Shown here one piece after another: positions 1 to 11,076 of a stretch of 64,000 bases of DNA. The position numbers were made by a program, and so were the translations under genes. Position 1 is the stretch's first letter; the number at the start of each line of letters is the position of its first letter. The stretch is from Agarophyton chilense (taxonomy: Eukaryota > Rhodophyta > Florideophyceae > Gracilariales > Gracilariaceae), in the NCBI GenBank assembly GCA_030374765.1, contig JARGXX010000002.1, positions 1,364,001-1,428,000 on the forward strand. Direction: 5' to 3'. The notes under the pieces were generated by a model that saw only the letters and a list, made by a program, of their open reading frames with translations, was not told the DNA's origin and made no database searches.

Positions 1-3000
1 GCCTTGTCCGCAAAGTGCGGGATGAATCGTCGGTAGACGTTTGCTAGTCCCAGAAAGGAACGATGCTTGGTTTGCGTCCGCGGTTCTTTAGCCTCTTTGA
101 GTGACTTAACACGAGTCTCCTCGATTGTAACACGTCCTGGACGGATAACATGGCCGAGATACTTCACTTTGTTGGTGAAGAAGTCACATTTCTTCAACTT
201 AAGAGTGACACCCGCATCTCGAAGCGTGGTCATTAAATCCCTCACATGAGTGAGATATTTGTCCAGAGTATCTGAGAAGACGATTATGTCATCCAGATAG
301 ACCAGGCAGGTACGCCATTGGAAGCGGGCCAATAGGGTGCCGATGGCTCGCTGGAAAGTAGCGGGGGCGTTCTTAAGACCAAAAGGCATCCGTTTGAAAC
401 GGTAGAGACCGGAGTGACACGCGAAAGTGGTCTTATCCTGGTCTTGCTTCCTTACCGGAACTTTCCAGTATTCCCAATTGGCGTCCAGGGTTGTAAAGAC
501 TGTGGCGGTGCCCAGCGAGTCAATGTTATCGTCCACTGTTGGGATTGGATACACGTCCTTGACGGTGACGGCATTCAACCGACGGTAGTCGACTCAAAAC
601 CTCCAGGAACCATCCTGCTTTGGAGCCAGTACTAATGGAGAAGCCCACGGCGACTGAGCCGGTTCAATGACTCCTGCTCGAAGCATTTTATCCACTTGTG
701 CCTTTTCCTCCGGGCGTGCGGCGGGTCCGGCACGGTATGGGTGCTGAGAGATGGGTCGGGTGTCCGGTAACAAATCAATCCGGTGTTCCGTAGTGGCAAT
801 CTCACCAAGGGAGCCGTCCCACATAGTGGTAAAGTCCCTTAAAAGTTCTCGCAATCGATGGCGGTGTGACTCCGGGACGTGGCTGAGATCCAGGTCCTCG
901 AGCTCTTGGACTGGATCGGGGCGGTCACCACTCGTTGAAACGGGCTGCATCCCTGATGTTACAGGTTGAACCCCGGGTACCGGCAATGAAACGGGTTCCG
1001 GGCTGTCCCCCTTTTTAGAGTGAACGAGTCCGAGAACGTCAGTTGCGTTCAGCTTTGTCGGCACCATAGCGATGGGGTGCGGCATGACGGACCCTATCAC
1101 TTGGTTCTTCACCAGATACTGGGGTACAGTCCCTAGACTGGCAATCAGCACGTGAAACGGTTGGTTTGGCTCCACATGGACGATTCCATTTTCAATTGCG
1201 AGGGTGTGCCTGACATACAGTAACGACAATGGTTGCAAGACCCGGTGTCCGTGTTGACGGGAGGTTACTTTCACCATCATTTGGGACTCAGGCGGGACGC
1301 ACAACGACGCTGCGACGCGGAGCTTATTAGATTTACGGTTATCCGGTTCAGGTTCCTGTGCTGCCGGTAGCTGAACATGCTTCTTCGTGGCACGCCTAAG
1401 CGGACGACGAACAATCGAAGTGGACGATCCATCCTCCATCTCGACACGCCGTTGGCAGGGGAAGATCGCTTCGACGAAGCGGTCGCAAAAGTCGCAACCC
1501 AAGATGACTGGGGCGGCTAATTTCCGACATACGACGAAGTCGAGTTTCACCACGCGAGCGCCAACGCGGACTACCAGTTCTATGAACCCCAACGTATCCA
1601 ACGGCTTATTGTTCGCGTCAGCGACCTCTGGGACGTGGTCGCCGCAGATCCTAGACTGCAAAGCAGGCGGTAACACTTCCTCCACGACAAAGTTCGGACC
1701 GGCACCGGTGTCTAAGACGGTAAGGTGTCGCACCATGAACTGGGGTGAAAGGCCAAGGTCAGCATAGACCTTGTAGTTTCTCTTGGCCATCACCAGAACT
1801 CTATCCGGGAACCGGTTATGGGGAACACGTTTCCACGGACGACGCAGAGCACTAAAGTGTTCCGAGTTCACGTCATTGACGGCCTCTTTCCTTGAAAGGA
1901 TTTTGACCGGGGAGCGAGGCTTGGACGCCTCGGGCGCCGTTGACCTCGACTCTGAGGGCGCCCCTCCTTGAGAGGAGACTCCCACATTTAGTTTTTCTGG
2001 GCCTGCTCCGCCGGAGGCGGTTGCTCAGGGCGTTGAGCGGGCAACGCCTGGGCATCAGGTCGAGAAGGTACCGCAGAAGCGGTGGGGTGACCGACCACGT
2101 CGGTGACACGGGATTCCGGTGCAGGTACCACCCGAGCTCGGGGAAGCGACACGTGACGAAGGACATCCGTTCGAACACGGATATACGATGCAATCGGAAC
2201 AGCTGCTTTGTCCTCCGGGGATAGGGCCTCGTAATTGACTACGACTTGTGCCCATTCTCCGAGTGACAACACACATTGTGGAGAATAATGTCCTGGTTTG
2301 TAGCAGAGATGACAAATCAGACCAGAAGCCGGTGTTGGGTGGCGAGGCTCGGCGAACTTCACCGCGGGGCGGGTATCTCTCCAACCAGGACGCGAAAAGC
2401 GGACATTACCACTCTCGTGTGGGATGCGTGGCGCACGAACGCGACCATTATCCGCATAGAGTAGCGTGTCATCCTCAATCACGTATTGTGACTCGTCCAA
2501 GGTTGAGGGTAACTCCGTTGTCAGGATGGAATGAACGTCGCTATGGGCTAGCTGCACGTTATCATAATCCCTTCGAGAGGCCTGTTCGTCGATCATCGAA
2601 GCTGACGGGGTACCCGGTTGTAACATCAACGCTTTTGCGGACCTAACCCTGGATCCAGAAGTGCGTGCGCGCAGGGCTTCACCTTCTGCGTGAGCGAATT
2701 GCACTAGTTCCAAATACGTGGCTTTAGGTCTACCTTCTCGACGTCGAGCAACAAGAGTCCGGATCGCCGGGTCCAAGCCATCGACAAACATGGTATAACG
2801 CTCTTCAGCGGGGTAAACATTGCCACAGCGGTGGAAGGCCTTGTTAAGGCGCGACGAATAACCTGTTTCCGACTCGCCTGGACGTTGGCGAGTGTCCCGC
2901 AGGGCTAGTATAGCCTGCTGAATTGCGGAATTAGTAGCATGCGACCTCAGGAGGTATTGAACGGCTTCAGGCCAGCATGTGACCCCTCCTTCGGAGGCGC

Positions 3001-4195
3001 GTGATGAACCTCTGACAGAGTGATACTTGTCCTCTGCAAGCCCACGTAAGAAGTACGGTAAGGCAATGTAGGCCTGTCCCTCGTTCATTCCAAGGATGTC
3101 AGCTTCCGCGACAAAGCGTGCTAAGAAATCCAACACCAATATTGGGTCTTCTCCAGAAAACAACTGGTTGCGAAGTGAGAGCTGCATTCGCTTAATGCAG
3201 CCCTTCACTCTTCCCGTACCACGGGGTGTACGATCCAAAGAGGAGTCCTCCAAACAGTAGTACCGTTATGATAAAAGCTTCTTAAAGAGCGAATTGGTCG
3301 GTTTCAGCTCCTTCAAACCTGTGTGCTTCCTTCCCTTCGTGCGGGCGCGGATCACACCATGGGTGGCTGTTGACCGCTTAGAGCGTGAGGAACGCTCACG
3401 GCGAGCTACTTTCACCGATGAGTCGGAAGAGTCGGACTCCGAGGATGAGTAATCCGACGTTTCGGGATCCGTGTTTCTTCGCTTCTTTCGAGCCTGGCGG
3501 TTCTCTTCCTTTCTTCCCTTGTGGGATACTGCAACCGGCTCGGCCGGATCATCCCCCGACATTAGGGTTTGTTCCGACGTCTCGAGACGGCTTCGGACGC
3601 GCGAGAACTTGTCCCTGACGTCCTTGAAAAAGGCCGAGGGTCCACCAAGGGAATCTAGAATCGAGTTCACATCCACACGGAGGACACGGAAGTCCTCAGA
3701 AAAATCCTGCGTAGCAGTGTCATTTACCTTCTTGCGAAAGGAATCGAACTCCTCTGCAAGGATGACTTGAGATTCCCGCATAGAGCGGAGTTGCTCTTCC
3801 ACAGCTGCAAAGCTGGGATGGAGGGTGACATCCCTAACAGGGGAGAGCATCTGGGCGGCGGCAGACGTCGGTCCTGCTCCACTTGCTGGGGGTGTCGAAT
3901 CAGAGAGAGGAGGTCTCGAGGCTCTTCCACCTGGCACGCCAGTCGATCCACCTATATGAGAAAGTAAACGGACCGGGATACGGGATGGTTGCGAGGGTTC
4001 GGTGCACCGGTTTGACTCCGAGTCCTCGGACGGTCTTTGGACGACATGAGATCGGAATCCGTTACACGTGAGTATCTCAACCCGATCGGCTAGTGGGGCC
4101 AAGAAACTTCCTCAAAGAGGGCAACTGAGATCAACCTCAATTTAAGAGTCCTCTTTCCGATTAATCGTGACTGAATGTGCCCGACTCAAACTTCT

Positions 4196-4209
4196 AAGTC
4201 GGGAGACCA
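4196..4209 (-). other. Primer-binding site of element A
   Basis: On the minus strand this reads TGGTCTCCCGACTT and begins with the TGG expected opposite a tRNA CCA end. The same 14 bases stand next to the 5' LTR in elements B and C, although the LTRs themselves are unrelated. Confidence 0.75.
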
Positions 4210-4212
4210 GTT

Positions 4213-5000
4213 TGTAGGACAACGCTTGGAGCAGAGACACCACGAAGATGTTCGGGATCTTCCTCTCTTGAGAGACACGCCTCAGGCGGAGGAGACGCGT
4301 CCCAGCGGAGCACAGGAACAGAGCCACTCTGGAAAGGCACGAAGAAGTCGGGTGTAAGACCGAGGCCAATCCGTGGGGATATACCTAGAGTATTTAGGTG
4401 AGCACGGCACAGTCCGGGCTGTGACCAATCCTAGGCGGAGCGGTATCACGGCGATTGTCGGAAAAGGAGCGAGGAAGCACTCGTTTGAGGTGGATGAGCG
4501 GGGTGAGTGGGGCGGCCACTCATGAGAGCCAAAAAGGAGAACAAGAGGAAAACGGTGGCGAAACCTATACAGAGGCGAGACTACGACAAGTGTCGGCGAT
4601 TAAATATGAACCCACGGTGGTGGTAGCACTCTGGTCAACAGAGGGGTGGATGAACTAATGCGACAGGCGCTCACGCAGTATGCAGTGAAGACGCGCCGAA
4701 AGAGAAGAGTTTAGAGCCAAGACGCCCTCCTTGGGATCTCCCAAGAGGTTGTTTACTGGGTAGCAGTGCTCAACCTCCTAAGTAGTGTGGCGCGCGGCCC
4801 CTGACAGTGGGCGCGCGCCCGAAAAATAGACACTAAATAGCGATAGCGTAGCTAAATAAATACTAAAAAATATTAAATAATACTAACCATTAGGTAGAAT
4901 CCGGGCCACGTGTGCCACGCCTCGCACTCGCGCGTCGGCATCCGTGCAGTCCACGTGTTCCACCAGTGTGCACCTCCGGTTTTAACCGGCCGTCGGCACG
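4213..5000 (-). repeat. 5' LTR of element A (right end uncertain)
   Basis: The LTR boundary next to the primer-binding site is placed at TGTAGGACAAC (plus strand), three bases beyond the primer-binding site. The outer end is not fixed because the partner LTR lies outside the window. A change from GC-rich to AT-rich DNA between about 4,800 and 5,040 suggests the end lies there. I found no gene in this stretch. Confidence 0.5.
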
Positions 5001-5030
5001 CAATAGCGGTATAGCTTGTCATAGACCAAG

Positions 5031-5411
5031 CTAGTTCTCAAGCGAGCGAAACCTCCAAGTCCTGGGAAGAAACCTTGAACGGCATTGCACATCACAATGC
5101 ACAAACGTAAAAACATTTTTGGATTCGCAGATTGCCTGCACATCAAGATCAAGAAACACCTTTCGATTTTTGTATGTAGAAGGCTTTGCTACTATAGAAG
5201 CTGATGATTCTACTTTTTTGATGGCGATTCCATCTAACGCCCTGCATCTTATGTCTACTGCACTTTCCTCGTTCCTCAAGAACCCTTTGAATGCCCTTTG
5301 TAGCTCTTTTTTATCATTGTGAAGAAAGAAAATGATTAATATACTGTTAAGGGGTTCGATAGTTTCGTCAATGTAGTAGCACACTGTCATAGATGAAAGG
5401 TGGCGGGCCAT
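5031..5411 (-). CDS. Possible small protein of unknown function, 126 aa
   Basis: An ATG-started frame of 126 codons in AT-rich DNA right beside the outer end of element A. I recognise no domain. The composition (many charged residues and the stretch KKELQRAFKGFLRNEES) is not obviously random, and the frame ends just where the retrotransposon begins, so it could be the remnant of a host gene truncated by the insertion. It could equally be a chance frame. No intron signals or matching neighbour support it. Confidence 0.2.
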   Translation of the reverse strand: MARHLSSMTVCYYIDETIEPLNSILIIFFLHNDKKELQRAFKGFLRNEESAVDIRCRALDGIAIKKVESSASIVAKPSTYKNRKVFLDLDVQAICESKNVFTFVHCDVQCRSRFLPRTWRFRSLEN

Positions 5412-5889
5412 TTTAATTTCAATTTATGAACCTCCAGCTAATAATCTAAATATAACGGAAAAAAATAATAACGGTGAGCTTTTTCTATATTTGCTAGTTC
5501 TCTGCATATTGAGTTTTTCTACCAAGTCAAATAGAGAAAATTAAAACAGTCAATACAAATGTTTGAATGATTTCAGGAGCGTTCCTGCAAGAACAAGTGC
5601 AGAGGAAAGAATTCCACGAGAAACAATACGCTCACCACTGTTATCTGAGGTTGCTACTGCCACAAGGACTGGAGATTGTGCACCAGCTACGCATCTTTTT
5701 GTGTTCTGTAGCTTCAATAAAACCCCATGCGCCGCTGTCGGGAGAAGTTTTCGTTTTATTAGATGCTTCGGTGCTCGATTCGACGGCAAAAACGCCGTTG
5801 TCTACAAAGATCTTGTTCCTATTCTATCTACGGTGACGCTGTCACAAGTTAAAGTAAACCAGAGACGGCTTTGAACTATATGCTTCCTT

Positions 5890-5925
5890 ATGATATCTGG
5901 AAAGCATTTGAAAGCCAGATATCAT
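5890..5925. repeat. Perfect inverted repeat, 11-bp arms
   Basis: ATGATATCTGG at 5890-5900 is followed by a 14-base loop and then its exact reverse complement at 5915-5925. It could form a hairpin or mark the remains of a small inverted-repeat element. There is no coding context. Confidence 0.7.
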
Positions 5926-6219
5926 ATGGCTAGTTTTGCAGACGGTAATATAGTATAACCCATATACAAAAAAAGTTTTTGGACCTGCTCTAAGCCAATT
6001 TGACATTAGGAACAGAAACCTCTCCAGCGTTTCCACTATTTTGATGCTGTCACAGACTACGAAGGTACATCCGACGTTTTGACAAAATAAGCAAGAGCTA
6101 CTACGATCATTTTCAGAAATCTGCTTTAAAAGGACAAAATTGCGAGCCCAAGTGTTTCAAATTTCCACGGGAGTAGAAGATATGTCATCAGTTTCAGAAC
6201 AACCATGCAATGACTAAAT

Positions 6220-6450
6220 TTGACTACCACGAATGGTCGTCACCGAAGACAAACAGTCGACTACAACGAATGGTCGTTGCAACAGACAGTAACTGACATA
6301 GTCGTGATGACGGGTGCGTAGGGAACTGAGGGGGAAGCAGAGTGAAGGGTTATAAGCCAAACAGTCGAATTGAAACCCGGAGAGATGCGATAAGAGTGAA
6401 GGTTTGTGGGACAAACAGTCGAAATAGAACCCAAAAGGATGCGAGGCGGC
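6220..6450. repeat. Degenerate short direct repeats
   Basis: GACTAC-ACGAATGGTCGT occurs twice (near 6222 and 6258), and a second unit built around AAACAGTCGAA..GAACCC..GATGCGA occurs twice between about 6360 and 6445. AAACAGTCGA links the two families. Short frames across this block show the same repeats in translation, which argues against a real protein. Confidence 0.5.
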
Positions 6451-8518
6451 TGCTATAAAACCCAAAGTAGAGACCAGATTGTTTGAAGGGATCTGCGGCA
6501 GCGGCCCGTCAGGGAATAGTTCCAATAAACTTGTCCGGACTGCTGTCACCATTAACTACCTAAGGTCTCTGTTGCAAACCACCAGGATCCAGAAGATGGA
6601 GACGGAAGGGATATTCCAGAATAAGCCAGCTCGAATCGCATTGCTATTTTCGTCGCTTGCTCAAATTCCTAACAGTTTGCTTTTCTACCATTAAATTGAA
6701 TATTTCTTTTTAAACCACTTACGAGCTTATCCCACTTTTTACTTAAGCTAATGTGGGGAATTATGAGAAGACAGTGGAAAAGGACGATGGATACTCTTCA
6801 ACAACCAGTCTGCTTGCATGAAAGCAAAAAACAAGGAGCATGCCTTTCATGACCTTCGAGAACCTCTTCGCGTATGGCGATGACAAACTCTGTTCAAGTC
6901 AATAGACCGTTACCGGCCTTTAATAGCGTGCATGACCAGATCACCGCAGTGTCGGTTAACGAGGTTGTGGCCTATGATGAACGATACATATCAGAAAGGT
7001 CGACAAACACATTCGCAAGTTAATAAATTGAAATACTACTCGACCTTGTATAACCACCTATTCATATTAACGAAGTCTCGTTTCTCATTGAAGACTTGAG
7101 CCTTGTTTGACTTTAAATTGCTCGACACAGAGATAGTTGGGGTTTCCAAAACCTGGAAATGATGCTACAAGTGCAACGACTGGGCTTTCTTTGTTGAAAC
7201 TGTCCTTCTGACAGGTCGATAGTTTCCGTTTTCCAGCTTATAGTGAGGATCTTCGTCTTCAAATAGACCATCTACCGACCTTTTTAAACCCATTTAGACA
7301 TGTGGCACGCCTTTGGAACTACTCGCTTTCAATTAGGTTTTTAGAGACAGTGTCTATTGTTCCACAATGCCCAGTTCTATCAGTAAATGAACTGCAGAGG
7401 AAGGGTGCAAAGCGTTAGGAAGATGTGCCCAACACATTTTTTTTGAAGGAGAGAGCGCTGCTGCGTTCTTTTGTGGTTACGCAATTATTACGGAGGGATT
7501 TGTTATGACATTTTCGAGAGTCATTGAATTATTGCGATAAAAAGATGCTATCAATGCCAAAAAGCGCCAACCGGCAGAAGCGACTCTGCTCCGGCACACA
7601 GAAGACGCAAAGCGCTGACTGGGTGTACACTAAGCTAAAGCCAAGACATTTTGCATAAAACGCCATAGAGAGTTTGAGTGCAGCATGGCAAACTGTTCGT
7701 GGAAACGTATATCAGCAAGCTCTGACATCTCGCAAAACGACAGGCGCGTGCTCGTGAGTGTGCGGCAGCGCCAGATCTGGTTGTGGTACAGGGTGCGCAA
7801 GCAGGAGAGTGGCATTGGTGACGTGTGCGCAATGATTGGTTATATATGCGTTGTGCAAACCGAGCCAAATTAAAGAACGTGTCTGACTTTTTTGTTCATT
7901 GGCTAATTTATACGATTCGGGGGGTTGGCAATGATGCCTTGTCCCAAATTAAGCCGTTCTGATTGCTTGCAGATTTGGACCACCCAAATCGCACAATCTC
8001 CCTTACTCATTTGGTTTGCCAAAAAGGCGTCTGACTTGTGCAGTGAAATGCTTACACTGTTCAGAGCAGTAAATGTAGTTCCACGATGTTAATGGCTCAA
8101 AAACCCCTAGTGCAGTGATGAAGACTGCCCTCTGTGTGCCAGTGTTTGAAACGAAGCAAACGGATATGTACTTCCGAAGTTATGCGTTTCTTTATTCGAA
8201 GTGTCCAACGTCCAACAATTGCCAGCACCCCCCCCCCCCCCTTCACCATTGATTAGGGCTACCCGTTACTGTATATCAGTCCAACAAGATCAAGGATACA
8301 GTAATATCCCTCCCTGTTGGCAAATGAAGCATAGAAGTTGTGATGGTGTTGACAGGTAAAGATAGTTGACTAGCTAGAGAATACACCAACCTTTTCAGTA
8401 CAAGAGAGACCGAAAACCCCTTGGAGCGCATGCATCGCATTCTCTGGAGGACAATATTATTCACTTGTCGTTAGAACATTGTATCTGCACACAAGAGTAT
8501 ACTGCCTCTCCGGTGTTG

Positions 8519-10278
8519 ATGCATTGCATTATGATCATAATTACAACTAATTGTTGCCGCATATTCGTGATATGTATGATCGCAATCCTCTTATCTTGCA
8601 AAGTTCATGGCCGAAAACTTTCAGATACTGATGTCTGCGGCAAGTTCAACATTGGTATAAATCTGATGAGTCCGCTTCCTGGAAGAAACTGCATCGCCAC
8701 TCTCTCCGATCCCAAGTATGAAAAACGTTTTGATGTTTGTAAATCAAGTGTTTGCTTCATTTTGAAATGGGAAACTCCTATGTTGCAGTTTAACAGGTCT
8801 TTAACCGTAGAAAGTGCAGATGTGAAGTATCGATTGCCATTTAGGTGTGGGGAGTCGTCGAAATGGCACCCGTCCCTCACTGGAATGGCTATCGAGATTC
8901 TTTTAAAGACAAGCGCCAGGGAAGAATATTGTGTATGGGCTGGCGACCCGAATGAATGTACTTGGAACGGTCTCGTTGAATATACAGACGCAATGGCGGA
9001 TCGTGGATACCAATTCACCATTGTTGGTCCTATGCTGGAGACTCCCGGAAGAATGTGCCACCACTTTACAAGTACCGCTTTCCTGGATGACCCCATGGTC
9101 GTTGTAGGCCGGAATATACCCCACAAAAAAGGTGTTGGAGAGCAAATTCTTCAGATTACCAGTCCGTTCACATTTGGCTCCTGGATCGTACTCGGTACTG
9201 TTGTTTTTCTTTTCGTTCTTGTCTCCGTTATCATTGTCTATACGTTCCATGGTTCTCGTTCTCACAGCTTGGTCACCATGTATTTAGTTCTTGTTGGTGA
9301 TCAAAAGCAAGCTTTGGAATACTCAAAACCCGACAGCGTGGTTCAGGAGGAAGAAAACAAGACGCCACTTGAAAGTTCTTCATCAGTCGGTACATCTAGT
9401 TTTTTTGATTGTGAAAGCTTACGCTCCCGGAGGCTTCATGATACGCAGTCGGTTTCTTATCGACAGAGTTATTTTTGCACGACTTCACTTTGTCGATTCG
9501 CGTTCCTTGGATTCCTTTCCCTGTTCTTTTTGTTCTACGAAGCTGCAGTTGTCCAATCCTTATTCCAACAGGAACGAGTAACGATCACTCGAAGCGTGAC
9601 ATCTTTATCCGATGAAGAACTCCGACATTTTGCGGTTATGAAAGATTCTGCTTTTGAAGATATATGGACTTCGACAGGTAAGTTCATTGGATTTTACTTT
9701 GACTGTGTTGACAGTAATCTGACAATGCAAACGATGTGTTCTTGGGATCGAAAGTTGATCCAGACTACACTGAAGATTGGACAAACAAGTCCAAAGTTCC
9801 CTGGCAGCGATGTCCAAATACCAAAGAATGTATCGAATGGTTAACAAGCGAGTCGCGAGATGTGGACTATGTTGTATCTTCCAAATCGGAAGCGAATTTC
9901 TTAGTCCACCAAGTGTCAGATTGCGGTATGTAACAGATCATGCTTTTTCATTTTGTCATGGATTACTGACAAGTCGTTCTAAACTTCCTTGAACGGACAG
10001 AGGAGCTCACGATAACGGATACAAAAGAAAGCCTTCATAAGTTTAACAGCGGCTGGCTCCATAATAAGAGAGTCGATAAGAGCAAGCGCAGAACATTCGA
10101 CCGTGAGCTTGTATTTTTGCGAATCGATGGAACTGTTCAAAGTTTCTCCGAAGAGCTTGAAAACGGAAAATGTAAGCCACGTACAAAGGTTAACATAGGA
10201 CCGTTCATATTGCTAGCTCCCATTGTTGTCCTTGTTTTTCCGCCTCTCATTCTCTCTGTGATAGTACTTTACCGCTGA
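8519..10278 (+). CDS. Ionotropic glutamate receptor-like ligand-gated channel, three exons
   Basis: Proposed exons are 8519-9677, 9755-9925 and 10001-10278 (535 aa). Intron 1 (77 nt) has GTAAGT, a TCTGAC branch-like site and AAAG. Intron 2 (75 nt) has GTATGT and ACAG. Both splices keep the frame and read into a tail that ends in a membrane segment. The ATG at 8519 starts a hydrophobic leader of about 31 residues; a longer frame upstream lacks an ATG. Then come a Cys-containing ligand-binding lobe, M1 after SPFTFGSWIV (about residues 220-243), a possible pore segment, M3 (about 326-345) running into QSLFQQERVT, a second lobe, and M4 at the C-terminus. This order is that of eukaryotic glutamate-receptor channels. 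Odd points are a linker of about 60 residues between pore and M3, and absence of the SYTANLAAF signature. Topology supports the call better than sequence identity does. Confidence 0.55.
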
Positions 10279-11076
10279 AAGTTAGCAATTGCTAACCTTG
10301 GTAACCCTTTGGAATCAGTGGCATATCACGTCGCTACCCATCATTGTATGACATATGTATTATCTATTTAATGAAGTTTGCATCAAGCGCCAAGGCTAGG
10401 TATTTGACATGCATCAAACTATGAGCAACCACTTAAAAAAGATATTGGCAACATAGGTGCCCTTGACTTTTGAAAAATGCTCACTTCATTTTACATTGCG
10501 GATGTACGACTCATTGTAGTTGTTTCTACCACTCTGAGGTTTCCCTCACCTCGCCTATCTCCGTCCTTTTGCATGCCTAGTTTTTTTTCCGTTGGCTACA
10601 TTTACAAAAGTGGCCATGATAAATCCCTAGTCGCCAAGGGCAAAGTGGTATGGTTTTTCTTTCCGTTTGATGTCGAGCTTTGAGATGAGCATGTTTTGCG
10701 GATGTATCTAGCAATCTGGAATCATATTCGTCTCTGCTTGCTGCTATACTTACAACCAGCGGAACAATGTGAGGGAATGAAGATGACTTTGAAAGTTGGA
10801 AAGGCTGCACTGAACGGCAAAGTAGACAGGACTGGGTTTCTGAATTGCGTCTGCTTGCACTGGTGTATTTGGTCTAAGACAGTACAACCAGAAGAAAACA
10901 TCTGAGTTCTGATGTTTTAGTTATGAGACACAGCGCTACAAAGTACATAGTTTAGGGGACAAATCGGTAAAACCGGTGGATTTCATGATCGCTACATATA
11001 TTAGTAAGCACAAGCTGTACTACTAACGCATCTTAACCTGAATTCTGGAGTGCATGAATTCAAGCCAAGCTAGAGG
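10279..11076. other. Intergenic between convergent genes
   Basis: This is 3' flanking DNA of the channel-like gene (+) and the UBE2O-like gene (-). Only short frames occur and none is recognisable. I see no repeats or RNA genes. Confidence 0.6.

Larger units (their letters stand above)
1..5030 (-). mobile_element. Ty3/gypsy LTR retrotransposon A, 5' half, cut by the window edge
   Basis: This is a minus-strand LTR retrotransposon. Read on the minus strand from high to low coordinates it shows a 5' LTR and leader (from about 4213 upward), a gag region (about 4100-2000) with a CCHC zinc knuckle (CHLCYKPGHYSPQC) near 2280, a retropepsin-like protease with DTGAG near 1700, and reverse transcriptase from about 790 to the window edge. 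The RT carries the motifs YLDD, LGHVIRPGR and SFLGLANVYRRF. RNase H, integrase and the 3' LTR lie outside the window. The RT is of the Ty3/gypsy type and closely resembles that of element C here. The element appears broken, with a few interruptions. The right end of the LTR is not resolved. Confidence 0.88.
5412..8518. other. Intergenic, AT-richer, no recognisable gene
   Basis: About 3.1 kb in which all frames are short (at most 112 codons) and none resembles a family I know. It holds an 11-bp-arm inverted repeat (5890-5925), a block of degenerate direct repeats (about 6220-6450) and a run of 14 C (8228-8241). The last few hundred bases would be upstream sequence of the channel-like gene that starts at 8519. 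Confidence 0.6.

Noticed and set aside
6214-6552. 112-codon minus-strand frame with internal peptide repeats
   Set aside because: The peptide repeats merely reflect the short DNA repeats in this block; there is no domain or splice support.
8228-8241. Run of 14 C as a regulatory signal
   Set aside because: A homopolymer of this length is most simply a slippage tract or an assembly uncertainty; nothing ties it to the gene at 8519.
9678-9714. 37-nt intron ending at TTGACAG in the channel-like gene
   Set aside because: Too short for normal splicing and it brings in a stop within three codons; the acceptor at 9754 keeps the frame and gives a 77-nt intron like its neighbour.
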